From: Antilocapra americana | Taxonomy: Eukaryota; Chordata; Mammalia; Artiodactyla; Antilocapridae | Reading direction: 5' to 3' | DNA: 64,000 bases | NCBI GenBank assembly: GCA_007570785.1 | Contig: ML664183.1 | Span: 17,593,368 to 17,657,367, forward strand | In this document: in pieces, positions 12,691 through 24,230 of the stretch | Position numbering within the stretch: position 1 is the stretch's first letter | How the letters are laid out: each line of letters starts with the position of its first letter | Made by a program: the position numbers and the translations under genes | The notes under the pieces: generated by a model | What the model was told of the DNA's origin: nothing | The model's input: the letters and a program-made list of their open reading frames with translations, nothing else | Database searches by the model: none

Positions 12691-13474
12691 AACATGCCTG
12701 GGAATATGGATTTGGAAATTCCTAGGGGAAGGAGAGCCATGGGAAGCTCCTCTATCATACGCAGTCTTTCTCCCACTATGGTCAGAGCTGGAACCTCCTT
12801 TGTAGAGGGAACTTGGGCTCCCAGCTGAAGGGAATAACATCCCTTAGTTGTATTTTCAGGTTTACCATATGACAGGTGCATAAGGAAATCAAGAAACATT
12901 CTCTCCAATTTGGAACAGAAAGAACTCTTTTCTCTCTTCTCTTCCTTGTGGTTTGAGGTCGAGGTTCAGCTGCAACAAGTGAAAACAGCAGTCAACTGAT
13001 GATGGGACTGCTTTTGGGTTTAAAGGGATTTTTTCAGCCCTTTGTAAAACCCATAAGGTGGTAAGTTATCACTATGTCAGTCCTGTGTACTTAAAATTAA
13101 TTTCTTTGCCAGCATAATGAAAAAAGTAAGTTATTTTTCAATTATTCCAAGAATTAAAGAATGAAAAAGGATGTGACCATTAGCATGGAGCATATGAAAT
13201 TAGCATGAAACCTTTTAAGGCCCCCATCCTGCAGGCATAAGTAAAATATTAAGAGAATTCATAGTGTTAATGACTATCAGTTAATGGTTTAGGAGTTGGG
13301 CACTTGGGAAAGTCTCCCTCAGTGTCAGGATGTTAAGAGACAGAGAGCATGGCCAGCTTCACCATCTGCTAAAGAGGAATGAGCTCATGACTTGTCTGTC
13401 TCCAGAGGCTGAAATGCCAGGGCCAGGGTGGGAGTGTGGCAGCTGGCAAGAGTTTGATGAAAGACAAGAGATTT

Positions 13475-13610
13475 TCTCTGGGAATCTGGAGACCTGGGTT
13501 CACATCCTAGAATAATTATTATTTAATCATGCTCACTTTTAACCATCCTTTCCTGTTCTGGAAGCCCTTTAACCTTTGTGTGGTTCCTCATCTGTAAAAT
13601 GGGTAGAACA
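13475..13610 (-). mobile_element. MIR SINE fragment, antisense
   Basis: gagacctgggttcacatcc ... ggttcctcatctgtaaaatg, typical of antisense MIR. Confidence 0.65.
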
Positions 13611-15971
13611 TAAGTGAGTGTCTTGGGGTAATGAATTGAAAAGGATAGCCATCCTTATCCTAGCAAACAGGATTTGTCTGGCCATTCACAAGGCAGAGTA
13701 CTAACCACTATATGATCATGGCTGTGTGGCCATTCAGACAGAAATAAAAATACATGTACAAAATATTCACAGTGATTACACTTCCCCCTCACCCGGAGAT
13801 AGTCTTATTGCTGACTATTGGAGACCAGTGTCTTGCTGGACCCCACAAATCCCCTTGGCCCAACATTTTTCCTTCACTGGCTCTGTCACAGTGCTTGGAA
13901 TCTCCTTGATTCCCACATCCTTAGTGTTCTGGTATGGGTATTCAACTGTTGTCTGGGAGAAATGATATATTATGCCATGATTATCTTCTAACACCCTGGT
14001 TAAAGTGATCTTATCTGACTCCATTGTGGATCATCTTGCTAGACTCAGTGGGAACTATCATGGTGTGGCTCCATATTATAGAGAGAAAGATGGCTGGAGA
14101 GGTCCCAAAGAGACCACATTTTAGATCAAAGGGCTGGTGTAGAGGGCCTCCCCCATAAGAGAAAAGGATGAGAGAAGGAAGTCTAATGCGACATCACTAG
14201 TGGATATGTTGTTTCTGTTGTACCTTGATTGTATTTTGGAGAACTAACCTTCCCTCTTTGGGTATGGTCTTGTTAAATATCCCCTCAATGGATTATGGGG
14301 ATGGGGAGGTATCTATACAGGTATATGATCTGAGCTAAGTCAGGCAGATGCTGTCTTCTAGGTACTGAATCCAGAGTGGAGTAATCGAAAGACCTAACAT
14401 AGTTGGCATGCCTCCATCTTGATGGCAGTGCCCTGAAGAGATGATGCAATAGCTCCTGCCACATAGATCCTGAGAGCTTCCCTCTGGCCTTCCTGAGCCT
14501 TCATTTTCAACTTCTTTTGACGCCCTCAGGTAAATTTTTTTCTTTTTCTTTCCCCAGCTGTCTTTAAGATTGCTTGGTGTCTCAGCATTCTTGGTGTCAA
14601 GCAACAAAGATAAATATGCATGAGAAGGGAAAACAAAATCTTATCTAATTCCATAGTTTAGCCTTTTCCCCTCTGTTGTAGCAAAGAGGTAGCTAAGACA
14701 CATTACTAAATGCCCTATCTGAAAGCACTTAAATCTAATGTTTTCATCAGAACTTTGGAGTTGGTCTCTTTTAAAACTCTGTGTAAAACTTAGCAGCCTA
14801 TGTGGTCTTCAAATTGCTTCCTGAACAATACAGATTTACCAGGAAAAGAGGAGAATTTTGGTCTATTTCTTATCTCTGTCTTTTGTAGGCCATTGATTAA
14901 CTTCATGCTGTTTTATAGGATACATTCTCTGAGATGAGGTAAGACAGTTTATTTACAAAAAATGCTACATGGATTATTATAGGAAATGCCAAGAACCAAA
15001 AAGATGAAAACAAAACTCAGCCATGATCTTCTCACCAGATAATTGCTTCTTAATATTTTTTTGTTGTACTTTTTTACAGTCTTTATGATCACTCATAAGT
15101 ATTATACATTTTATATATATTGTATATTTTGCAAAATATTGTAAATATTATATATTTTGCAAAAATGAGATCATAATGTTTTGAAAATTTAATGACATGA
15201 AAAAAATTAAATGTCTTGAAATTCTTGTAAATGTTGCCTAGTGGGGCCCATAGCCCACACTAAGGTCCAGCATACATTATCATTCCCTCTTGATAACTAG
15301 TTGAGTGACCAGGGGTAAATAAATAAAGCAGGTACTTTTTGTGTGTGTGTGATCCAGGTTATGTCTGTTGCACAGACCTTGATGGGCTGGAAGAGTTATG
15401 TTGAAATCTAAAATGACCTTCGGCCTGGCAGGCCTTCTGCAGCTCAGTTCCTCAGTATGAGGCTGTGCCAGAGAAGAATTTGCTAATAAGCCATTTGTTA
15501 TCAATACACTAATCTCTTCCAGGTACCAAACCCACGAAACTGTGCTAATGAGAACTCTAAACTTGCCTGGACGTGACTGTGAAGATCTTTCCTCGGTAGG
15601 TTTCAGAAAGTGCTGAGAAGTCTCAACTGAGCAGCGTTCCAGGGGACGGGGGACAAGATTCTGGGCCACCATTTGCTTTATCAGATACACAAGTTCATCT
15701 GAGTGCTTTAGTCGGTAAGAATGCCTGCATTTTCTTGGAGGGAGGGATCTTGAATCATCTTGTCTCAGGGATCTTAATTAAACCTGGTTTTCTTAGCTTT
15801 GGAAACCCACTTTGTCAAAACACTGCTTTTTTACTGTTGCAATCCTGAAAAAATAGGGGACCTCAGGGTGATATGGCAAATGACATGCTACTGTATCATT
15901 AGTACCTTACCATTGACCTTGCAAGATTATGCTAGAGTAAGTGGGAAGTATTTGAAAATGTACAGTTCTGT
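13611..15971. other. 5' flanking sequence without a recognised gene
   Basis: I find no coding gene or RNA gene. 15040-15230 is strongly AT-rich. The 136-codon open frame at 15280-15690 (-) has no features that I recognise. Confidence 0.45.
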
Positions 15972-16276
15972 ATTTTTAAATTTTTATTTATTTATTTACT
16001 TTTTGTGGTGAGTGGGCTTTCTCAAGTTGTAGTGAGCGGGGGCTCCTCTCGAGTTGCAGGGCACAGGCTTCTCATTGCAGTAGCTTCTCTTCTTGCAGAG
16101 CACGGGCGCTAGGGGCGTTGGGGCTCAGTAGTTGCAACTCATGGACGCTAGAGCGTGTGTGGCGCATGCGCTTAGTTGCTCCACAGCATGTGTGAACTTC
16201 CTGGGCCAGGGATCAAACTTATGTCCCCTGGCATTGGCAGGCAGACATTTTACCATAGGGCCACCACGGAAGTAAA
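15972..16276 (-). mobile_element. CHR-type SINE, antisense, near full length
   Basis: tttatttacttttttgtggtg-like start, ggcttctcattgcagtagc, gctcagtagttgcaactcat, gccaccacggaagtaa end. Confidence 0.88.
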
Positions 16277-16418
16277 ACAGTCCTTTAAAATATAATCACT
16301 GGCTCAACTCTCCAAGGCACATTTACCTTTTGAAGAGAGGTATAAGGCATTTGCTTTCATGTTTAAATTCAGATTCTAATCATTTTTGAAGGGATAGTGT
16401 GTTGAAAAAAAATGGTAA

Positions 16419-16480
16419 TATTGGGTTGGCCAAAAAATTCATTCAGGTTTTTCTATATGAACTTTTTGGCCAACCCAATA
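16419..16480 (+). mobile_element. Mariner-derived MITE forming a near-perfect hairpin
   Basis: TA-flanked element with terminal inverted repeats ttgggttggccaaaaa / tttttggccaacccaa. The arms pair over 22 bases with one mismatch around a loop of about 14. This is the ruminant mariner end sequence, and its 5' arm resembles the miR-2284/2285 family (from memory). An internal part of the usual palindrome is missing on the 3' side. Confidence 0.85.
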
Positions 16481-16654
16481 TGTTGGTGGTAATTTTGGCA
16501 ATTAAATAGAGTGGTGAAATATATAATATATCACTGTAATCCATGTAAGAAGTAAACTCTAATGTTAAATCAAGTGCCATTGTTGACTTGGGTAAAAGGT
16601 CAGTGGTGACAATTAGTTCAGCAGAGCAAAAGTAGCAAAAAAAAAAAATTAAAT

Positions 16655-16692
16655 GTATACACACACATGCATATACATATACATATACATGC
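16655..16692. repeat. Short (CA)/(TACATA) simple repeat
   Basis: tacacacacatgcatatacat followed by two more atacat units. Confidence 0.85.
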
Positions 16693-17639
16693 TTTAGGGT
16701 GGAAGGGTCTAGCTGCCAGTCTGGACCATTTTTAATGGCCTTCTTTGTGCTGTCTCAGCTAGCAGGAGGGCTCATAGGAACCAAAGCTTCAAGCAAGAAC
16801 TAGGTTTACAAGGTCTGAAGTCTGCTACTGAAAACAACAGCAACTGACTAGCAAAGTTCTTTGCGTTATCAAAATTTTAGATGCACATCTTAGATGTGCT
16901 TTCTGACTCAGTGCTGACAGTGAAAGTCGTCTTGCCCTCAGTTTGAAGATGTCCCTGCCGGTGGTGGTGAGACTGACTGCAGTGGTGATAAGTGGTTGAG
17001 GAATGCCTACTAACAACCAACCAGGGAGTACAGGGAGATGCTTCAGGCTCTTTGTCCACTCCCAGTTCAGCACTGCCTCTGAAGTGTTTGCTGTCAGACT
17101 GATTATTAACCTTTAGTCCACGGGTTGCAAAATAAAATGATGACAAAGACCATATGGATAAGGGCTCACTGGGTACAGACAGTGGCAGAAGGGCTGCCCC
17201 ATCGAACGGGAACAGCAGCTACTAAGTTTTACAAAACTCTTGGCCCACAGGAATGCTGGCTCAGTGTTGCCATATATTATGGAATATTTTGAAAGGAATT
17301 TTCAAAACTGAAATTTCATATTTGTAAATACAGATTCTATTTTTAACAGATAAATTGCCACCTCTTTCATCTTGTTGACTAAGTCAAATTGAAATGAAAA
17401 ATTGGGCCATAATAAACACAGCTGATTGTTGCCAATTTTACAGCTCTTGGGGGCAGCACCATCTTACCCAAGGCTTGGGACTCCAGTCCCACCTTACTAC
17501 GCAAGCTTCCTTAAGGTTAAGAAAATAGACTCTGAAGTTCCCACCTTGGATTTGTGTTTCTTGAATACTAGTCTCATATAAACTCTCTTAGGCCATTGAG
17601 GAGCACAGAGCCTTTGCTATTTTAGAACCTAATTGATAA

Positions 17640-17846
17640 ATGCTAACATTCTGAACACTTACTACATTCCATGTAACAAAGTATTACTGCATCATCTCAT
17701 TTTTATAAAAACTATACGGTAAGTAATAAAATTATCATTGTCACATCCCTATTTACAGACAGGGAAACTGAGGCTCAGTGTCAGGCACAATTTCCCGGGG
17801 TCATCTAGTAAGTGGCAGATGTGAGATTTGAACTCTGACACCAGAC
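17640..17846 (+). mobile_element. MIR SINE
   Basis: cagggaaactgaggctcag, catctagtaagtggcaga and gatttgaactctgacacc are clear MIR landmarks. Confidence 0.85.
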
Positions 17847-18500
17847 CTCACAACCCAATTTGTAACCATATTTTACTTTCTCCTGCTGCATTATGTGAAT
17901 CTGTAGCTTCTCTAGTCCCTCTGAGTTGTGATGAATTCCAGGCCTAAAATGTCTTCATGAATCAGTAAGGACATTTTCTGCTTTTGTAGCACACAATGGC
18001 ATTATCTTTATCCTCATCCTTTGACTTGGGGTTTGCAAAATGTGTAGGATCCTTCCAATCACTGAAGAGAGAAATTTTACAAATGCCTGGCTTTAGATCA
18101 GAGATGCCAATCTCCTTTTCCATGTTGTTTTCTATCTGCATAGAAATAAAGTTAGGACAGGAGGTTTAAAGGCCAGAGTTATGTGTTTCACCTCCTTGTG
18201 GACAAGTTATTTAACCATGGCCACAAAGTATGGCCCTAACCTCAGCCAGCTTTCTCACAAGTACAAGCCCTGTGGGTACATCAGTTATCCTTGTTGGCAG
18301 AAACGCTTCAGCCTAGACCAATATACAGAGAGCACCACTGCCGTGAATGAAAGCAGTATGATGTATCCTAGGAGTACGTATAGGTTTTAGCTTTGTTGTC
18401 AATTCCAGATGATGGGTGGTGGCTTCCAGGGTGAGCACTGTGCTGAAAAGCATTTGGAAACCCCATATGAATTCATCAAAGAGTGCTGTAATTGATTGAT

Positions 18501-18529
18501 CATGTCTTCCATGAGACATGGAAGACATG
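18501..18529. repeat. 29-nt perfect hairpin upstream of ASAH2 exon 1
   Basis: catgtcttccatg and catggaagacatg are exact reverse complements separated by aga. It lies about 150 bases before the coding exon. Confidence 0.9.
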
Positions 18530-18654
18530 GGACATGGACCTAGTGGCATTCCTGGTACAATCTGTTCTATGAAAGAGCTAAGATATCTTAGCCTTTGCAG
18601 CTTGAAACCTGTGTATTTTGTTATTCTTTTACCTGTCTCTTTCACATTTCTCCT

Positions 18655-18675
18655 CCTGACTCTGCTTTTCTTCAG
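18655..18675 (+). promoter_or_regulatory. Splice acceptor just before the ASAH2 start codon
   Basis: A pyrimidine-rich tract ending TTTTCTTCAG lies five bases before the ATG. This implies that transcription starts on an upstream non-coding exon rather than here. No TATA box or CpG-rich promoter is visible next to it. Confidence 0.75.
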
Positions 18676-18807
18676 AAAAAATGGCCAAGCGCACCTTTTC
18701 CAGCTTTGAAATATTCCTGATTTTCCTCCTTGTGATGATGACAGGGATCACGGTGGCTCTTCTCAGTCTGTTGTTTATCACCAGTGGGACCATTGAAAAT
18801 CACACAG
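18676..18807 (+). CDS. ASAH2: ASAH2 exon 1: start codon, cytosolic tail and signal anchor
   Basis: ATG at 18681 opens [10 protein letters not shown], followed by a hydrophobic run (about residues 12-35, [20 protein letters not shown]) that would act as an uncleaved or partly cleaved signal anchor. Residues 1-42 plus one base of codon 43. The ATG is preceded by a pyrimidine tract and TTCAG, so the exon starts at 18676 with only five untranslated bases; the remaining 5'UTR must lie on an upstream exon. Donor is CAG|gtaagt at 18808. Confidence 0.96.
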
Positions 18808-21800
18808 GTAAGTATCATGAGCGCTCTTGGATGCTATTCCTAGCCTGTAGGAAATTTCTTCATTATAGGGAGCACCAAGGCAAGAACCAGTGTCTGCTGA
18901 TACTGCTGATAATATGAATAGGGCAGTTCACTGTGTACTTAAGCACCAAAGGATGGTCATCTAACCTTTCCATTAGTTACTCTTTATGAATTGATAGCAA
19001 TTTTTATCAAGTTTACCTTTGCCCCCAAATAGCCAGTGTGGTGTTCTGACATGCACTTATTTGTCTCACGTTTCCATTGATCTAAGTACAGCTTAGGATT
19101 CTTCAAGACCCAGGGACTCCTGAGCCTCTTCTTTTCCTCTTTGCCTGCTTTCTGGCATGATCTTCTCCTGGGGGGCAAAAGGAGAAGGAAAGACCTGCTG
19201 AATGTCAGTTAGTCTGTGAAACTTTAGAGAAGGGATCTTGAACTCCACAGGCCCTCCTGAGTACCAACTGTTTGTTGTCATATTGTCACATGGACTCAAC
19301 CCTCCTGAGTTTGCAATGAAAGCTAGAAATTCAGGGAGGCAGTTTAGACACCTTCCCATTTTTTTTTGAACATTGGAAACTGATTTAGATTTTGAAAATT
19401 ATCTAAGCTACATTTATAGGCAATATCAGGTCCATAGGTCTTTGATGGTGCCTCTTCTTTGATAGGTTATATACCTAATAAACCTGCTGAGATTTTCCTG
19501 CTCAGACAATTGCTTCTCAGCAGGAAAGCTATGACAAATAGACAGTGTGTCGAAAAGCAGAGACATTACTCTGCCAACAAAGATCTGTATAGTCAAGGCT
19601 CTGGTCTTCCCAGTGGTCATGTATGGTTGTGAAAGCTGGACTGTAAAGAAGGCAGAGCACCAAAGAATTGATGACTTTGAACTGTGGTGCTGGAGAAGAT
19701 TCCTGAGGGTTCCTTGGGCAGCAAGGAGATCAATCCTGTCAATCTTAAGGGAAATCAACCCTGAATAATCGTTGGAAGAACTGATGCTGAAGCTCCAGTA
19801 TTTTGATCATTTGATGTACACAGACAACTTGTTGGAAAAGTTCCTGATGCTGGGAAAGATTTAGGGCAGAAGGAGAAGAGGGCATCGGAGGATGAGATGG
19901 CTGGATGGTGTCACTGATGCAATGGACATGAACTTGGGCAAACTTCGGGAGATGGTGAGGGACAGGGAGGCCTCATATGCTGCAGTCCACAGGGTTGCAA
20001 AGAGTCAGACAGGACTTGGTGACTGAACAACAACAATAACTAATAAACAGCACAAAAGACAGGTGGGGATTGAATGCTTTGACCAAAGTAAAGGGTGGGC
20101 TTTACAAATAAGTTCATCTCTATCATTTTTCTAGATTCCAGAGATTGGAATTGACATATCAGCACTACTGTGTATAAAATAGATAACTAATGGGAACCTA
20201 CCATATAGCACAGGAAACTCTACTCAGTGCTCTGTGGTGACCTAAATAGGCAGGAAATCCAAAAAAGAGGGTATATGTATACATACAGCTCATTCACTTT
20301 GCTGTACAGTAGAAAGTAACACATTATAAAGCAAATGCATTCCAAAAAAAGGGGGGTGGAGAGAGGGCTGTCCTCAGGCCCAGTGGAGAAAGAGGCAGTG
20401 TTGTTCAGCTCGATTTTCTCTTTTGTGGCCTCTTCTATTTTCCAGTGTGTTCTCTACCTGTCTTCATAATTTGGATTCCCTGAAAACCCAGGGAAACAGA
20501 GATCCTCTTTTCTGGCAGTGGACAGAATGAGTTTTATTGCTAGAAATGAAAGAATCCATAGGACTTAGCCTAGTTCTCTGTTTTAAAATTAGAGAATCTA
20601 GAGTCTGAGGCTCAGGGAGGTTATAGTGAAAATACTAGCCACTATTTTCATTTTGTGTGTTTGGTTGCTCAGTCATGTCAGACTCTTTGTGACCCCATGG
20701 ACTTTAGCCTTCCAGGCTCCTTAGTCCATGGGATTCTCTAAGCAAGAATACTGGAGTGAGTCATCATTTCCTTCTCCAAGGGATCTCCCAACCCAGAGAT
20801 CAAACCCAGATCTCCTGCACTGCAGACAGATAAAATGAGAAATTTACATAGAATGCTTGCCATAGTGGTTGATGCGAAGTAATCCTTCAATAAACAATAA
20901 CTTCTATGATGAAAATAGTAAGCATTCTATGTAAATTTCTCATTTAATTCCTACAAAACTCCCATAAAGGTAGGTGCTAGCCTTAGTACCATCTTAGACA
21001 TCTGAAACTCCGAGACGGAAAATAAGCCCCTTGGCTACGTGACTAGGTTTGGCGCTGGCCTCTCCACATTTATATATTGGTATCAGTGAGGCAGAAGCGA
21101 AGGTGCCTATTTCCTTCCTTGCAATATTTGATGTTTTGTAGAATCCTTGGGTGTAGCGGGTGGGAAGGCATGGGTTCTAACTGTGTTTAGAATGTGGATA
21201 AAAGAACAGCTGATTCTGAGTTGGAGGGTCTGATTGGGCATCTGATTCATCATATGCTTTCTAGGAAAACTTAGTTCAGTCATTTCTCTGGGTTTCAGTT
21301 TCTTTATAAGTCAAACGGAGGTGATTGGACAATGTTATCTCTAAACTTTCTTGAGTTCCAGAATTCTGGAATCCAGTCTGCTGTTAATCTCTTGCCTAAG
21401 GACTTTCTGACCACTGATGACGTGTTGCTTTGGCCAACCCTGGCTGTTGTCTGGGGTAGAAAAGACAGATGAAATGTATAAGATGTCTAAATGTGTAAAT
21501 AAAACTGAAGCTATATGTCAGCCATTGTTCTAAAATTTGAGTATGTATTAAGATATTAATTGTCAATAAGCCCTAGTAAGTAGGATATGATTCATGTTAT
21601 AAGAAAGTTATGTTACTTTTCTTCAGAGATGAAAAAAGTTGGGGTAAAATAGATTAAGTCATTTATTCAGCTAGTAAAGGTAGAGTTAATTTTCAAACCC
21701 CAGTTGTTTCTGACAACTGCCCTTTTAGTCTGTATCCCATTTTGCCTCCCTTATATTGGGGGGGGGTGTGTGATATTAAAATAGAGTATATATATTAATG

Positions 21801-23818
21801 TGCATACCTATATGGTGATATGAGAACAGTTAACATAAGGTGGGACTGTCTTAACAAGTATACAATAATCTAAGATGCATTAAGAATTAAAGATCTAGGT
21901 TGCGTTAAGAATAGAAAATCTAGAGCAGGGTAGAGACAGTTGGGGTTACATTCTAGAGGTAAGGAGTTGAGCTGTATTTGGGTAGGATGGAAATGAACCA
22001 CTCTAAAATGTAGTAGAGGTTGACTGGTAAAACGGAGAGGAGTAAGGTCTCTGGATGGAGAGAATATTGGAACCCAGAGGCTGGGTTTAGTAGACTGTGT
22101 GCCAGGAACCTGGTACCTGATTTGTTTGGCTGGAATAGAAGTGCCAGGTGAGTGAATGAAGGGCTACTGGTTTAACAGGAACAGCTTGATGGAGAAGTTG
22201 AAGGATATTTATTTGTTGGAGACATTATTAGGCTGAAACATTTCTGATCCATGATAAAGATCCTCCTTGGGATTATGATATAAACCAAGTTCCTGAGATG
22301 TTTCTCACAGTGTATCTTAAATGTAAGAATATATAGAGATTCTTCCTTAGGAACCTGAATCTGTGTGTCCTAACAGGCCAAGTGCATGGGTTAAAATGTT
22401 GTTTCTTAAATATCTTATTCTGATTTTTGATTCAGGTTTTCCATCTACCCAGGGCCCTCCAGCTACCCAGGGCCCTCCAGCTACCCAGGGCTCTGCAGCC
22501 CCTCAAAACTCAACACCCTCCCAAGGCCCCACAACTACCCAGGCATCTCCAACACCCAGCACCCCAGAGCCTACCCTGTTTCAGAACTTCAGTGGCTACC
22601 ATATTGGTGTTGGGCGAGCTGACTGCACAGGACAAGTATCAGATATCAATTTGGTAGGTAAATCATGGGATCCTTGAAGAGGCTGTGAAACAAATAATTT
22701 TATTATTTAGTACCCTGCTTTTATTCCTAGTTGTTATGTCTTAATCTTCTCCATTTGTATTGATTTCACTGCTGTCTAACATTTTGAATATTGTACTATA
22801 AGGAAGAGGGACCTTTTACATAACCATAACTCCCTTGTAAACTCAACTGGTCCTTTTTTTATGAATGAAAGTGGCAGAGTGGGCAAACTCTGATGGGCAG
22901 GTACCCTAAATGACTGAAGCAGGCCAATATAAGATAAATGTCTAGTAAATTCTAAGTGTGGGGGGCAACAGAAAGTGGTGGAGACTGTGGTACAACTAGA
23001 AAGTTTGAGTGGTTTTAGCCGATCATTGCCATCTAAGAGTATGAAACTGGGGCTGCCTCACCTGACAGTTTTTTAAAGAGAAGCCAGGGCTTCCCTGGAG
23101 GCTCAGACAGATTAAGAATCTGCCTACAATGTGGGAGGCTGGGGTTCAATCCCTGGGTTGGGACGATACCCTGGAGAAGAGAATGGCTACCCACTCTAGT
23201 ATTCTTGCCAGGAGAATTCCATCGACACAGAAGCCTGGCAGGTTACAGTCCATTGGGTCACAAAGAGTTGGACATGACTGAGAGACTGAGAGAGAGAGAG
23301 AGTGAAAAAGTTTCTAGACTGAAAATCTGAGGATTTAAATCTCTCTGTTGGAAAATGTAAGCAACTCTAGTTAAAACAGAAAATCTGGTGTGGGCCCACA
23401 CTGTGTTAGCCAAGTAAAACCCTTTTCAGGGCCAGAGGTGGCCTGTGGGCTACTGGCATGCAACCTCCTGGCGGTGATGTTAGACACACACTTCTAGCTA
23501 CCCTTTCGTAGGGAACCAGAGTGTGAGGTTTCCTGATAGGACTTTTCCCCTCTCCAACCAAATAATCTTTAGATTCTAGAAATTATTCCTTGTTGTCTAT
23601 TCTGAAAAATGACTCTGGAATGTAAACTTTAAATGAGCACTTGCATGAGGGATAAGGCAAGCAGGAGAGGGGCCATGCTGAAGACCTGGGTGCAGCTTTT
23701 ATGGGTACACTTGTGACACGGTGAGAGAAGGGGTTTAAGATTGATGTATTTGGTGGGCTACAGCATTGGGAGGGACAGCATTGTAAAAGCAAGGGTGAGG
23801 TACCCTCAGTAAAGATAA

Positions 23819-23860
<42 letters not shown>

Positions 23861-23914
23861 CAGACACACACACACACACACACACCCCAGACACACACAC
23901 ACACACACCCCCCA

Positions 23915-23957
<43 letters not shown>

Positions 23958-24182
23958 CAGACAACCAAAGTGAAGAGATCTTCAGTCTGCAGGGTATTCC
24001 TGGAAATGCAGGATGATAGTCAAGGACGTATTTTCTTCTGTAGTACCTTACATAGGCTGGAGAAAAGATCCTGTTTCAAAGAACAATTCGGCCCTGAAAG
24101 GTCTCCAGCATTATAACACAATTCCCAAGTCACACCAGCTCCTGCCTTGCCTACAGGCCTCTTTCTACACAGAACAGTAAAG

Positions 24183-24230
<48 letters not shown>

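Larger units (their letters stand above)
16481..18654. other. Sequence upstream of the first coding exon
   Basis: Either 5' flank or a 5'UTR intron. Apart from the simple repeat, the MIR at 17640-17846 and the hairpin at 18501-18529 I see nothing assignable. The non-coding first exon of ASAH2 may be here or further upstream; I cannot place it. Confidence 0.5.
18808..22435 (+). other. ASAH2: ASAH2 intron 1
   Basis: 3628 nt. Holds a BovB 3' end, an L1 3' end, an antisense Bov-tA, and MIR pieces with an exact inverted repeat, all listed separately. 21060-22435 shows nothing that I recognise except a G run near 21760. Confidence 0.9.

Noticed and set aside
15280..15690. 136-codon minus-strand frame as a gene
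   Set aside because: No recognisable domain, start context or splice pattern, and overlapping sequence shows no conservation cue that I can see.
22363..22677. Single open frame covering exon 2 as an independent small protein
   Set aside because: It only reads through the intron edges; the spliced ASAH2 frame explains it.
23583..23968. Minus-strand open frames rich in alternating Cys-Val
   Set aside because: They are the translation of the (CA)n microsatellite, not protein genes.
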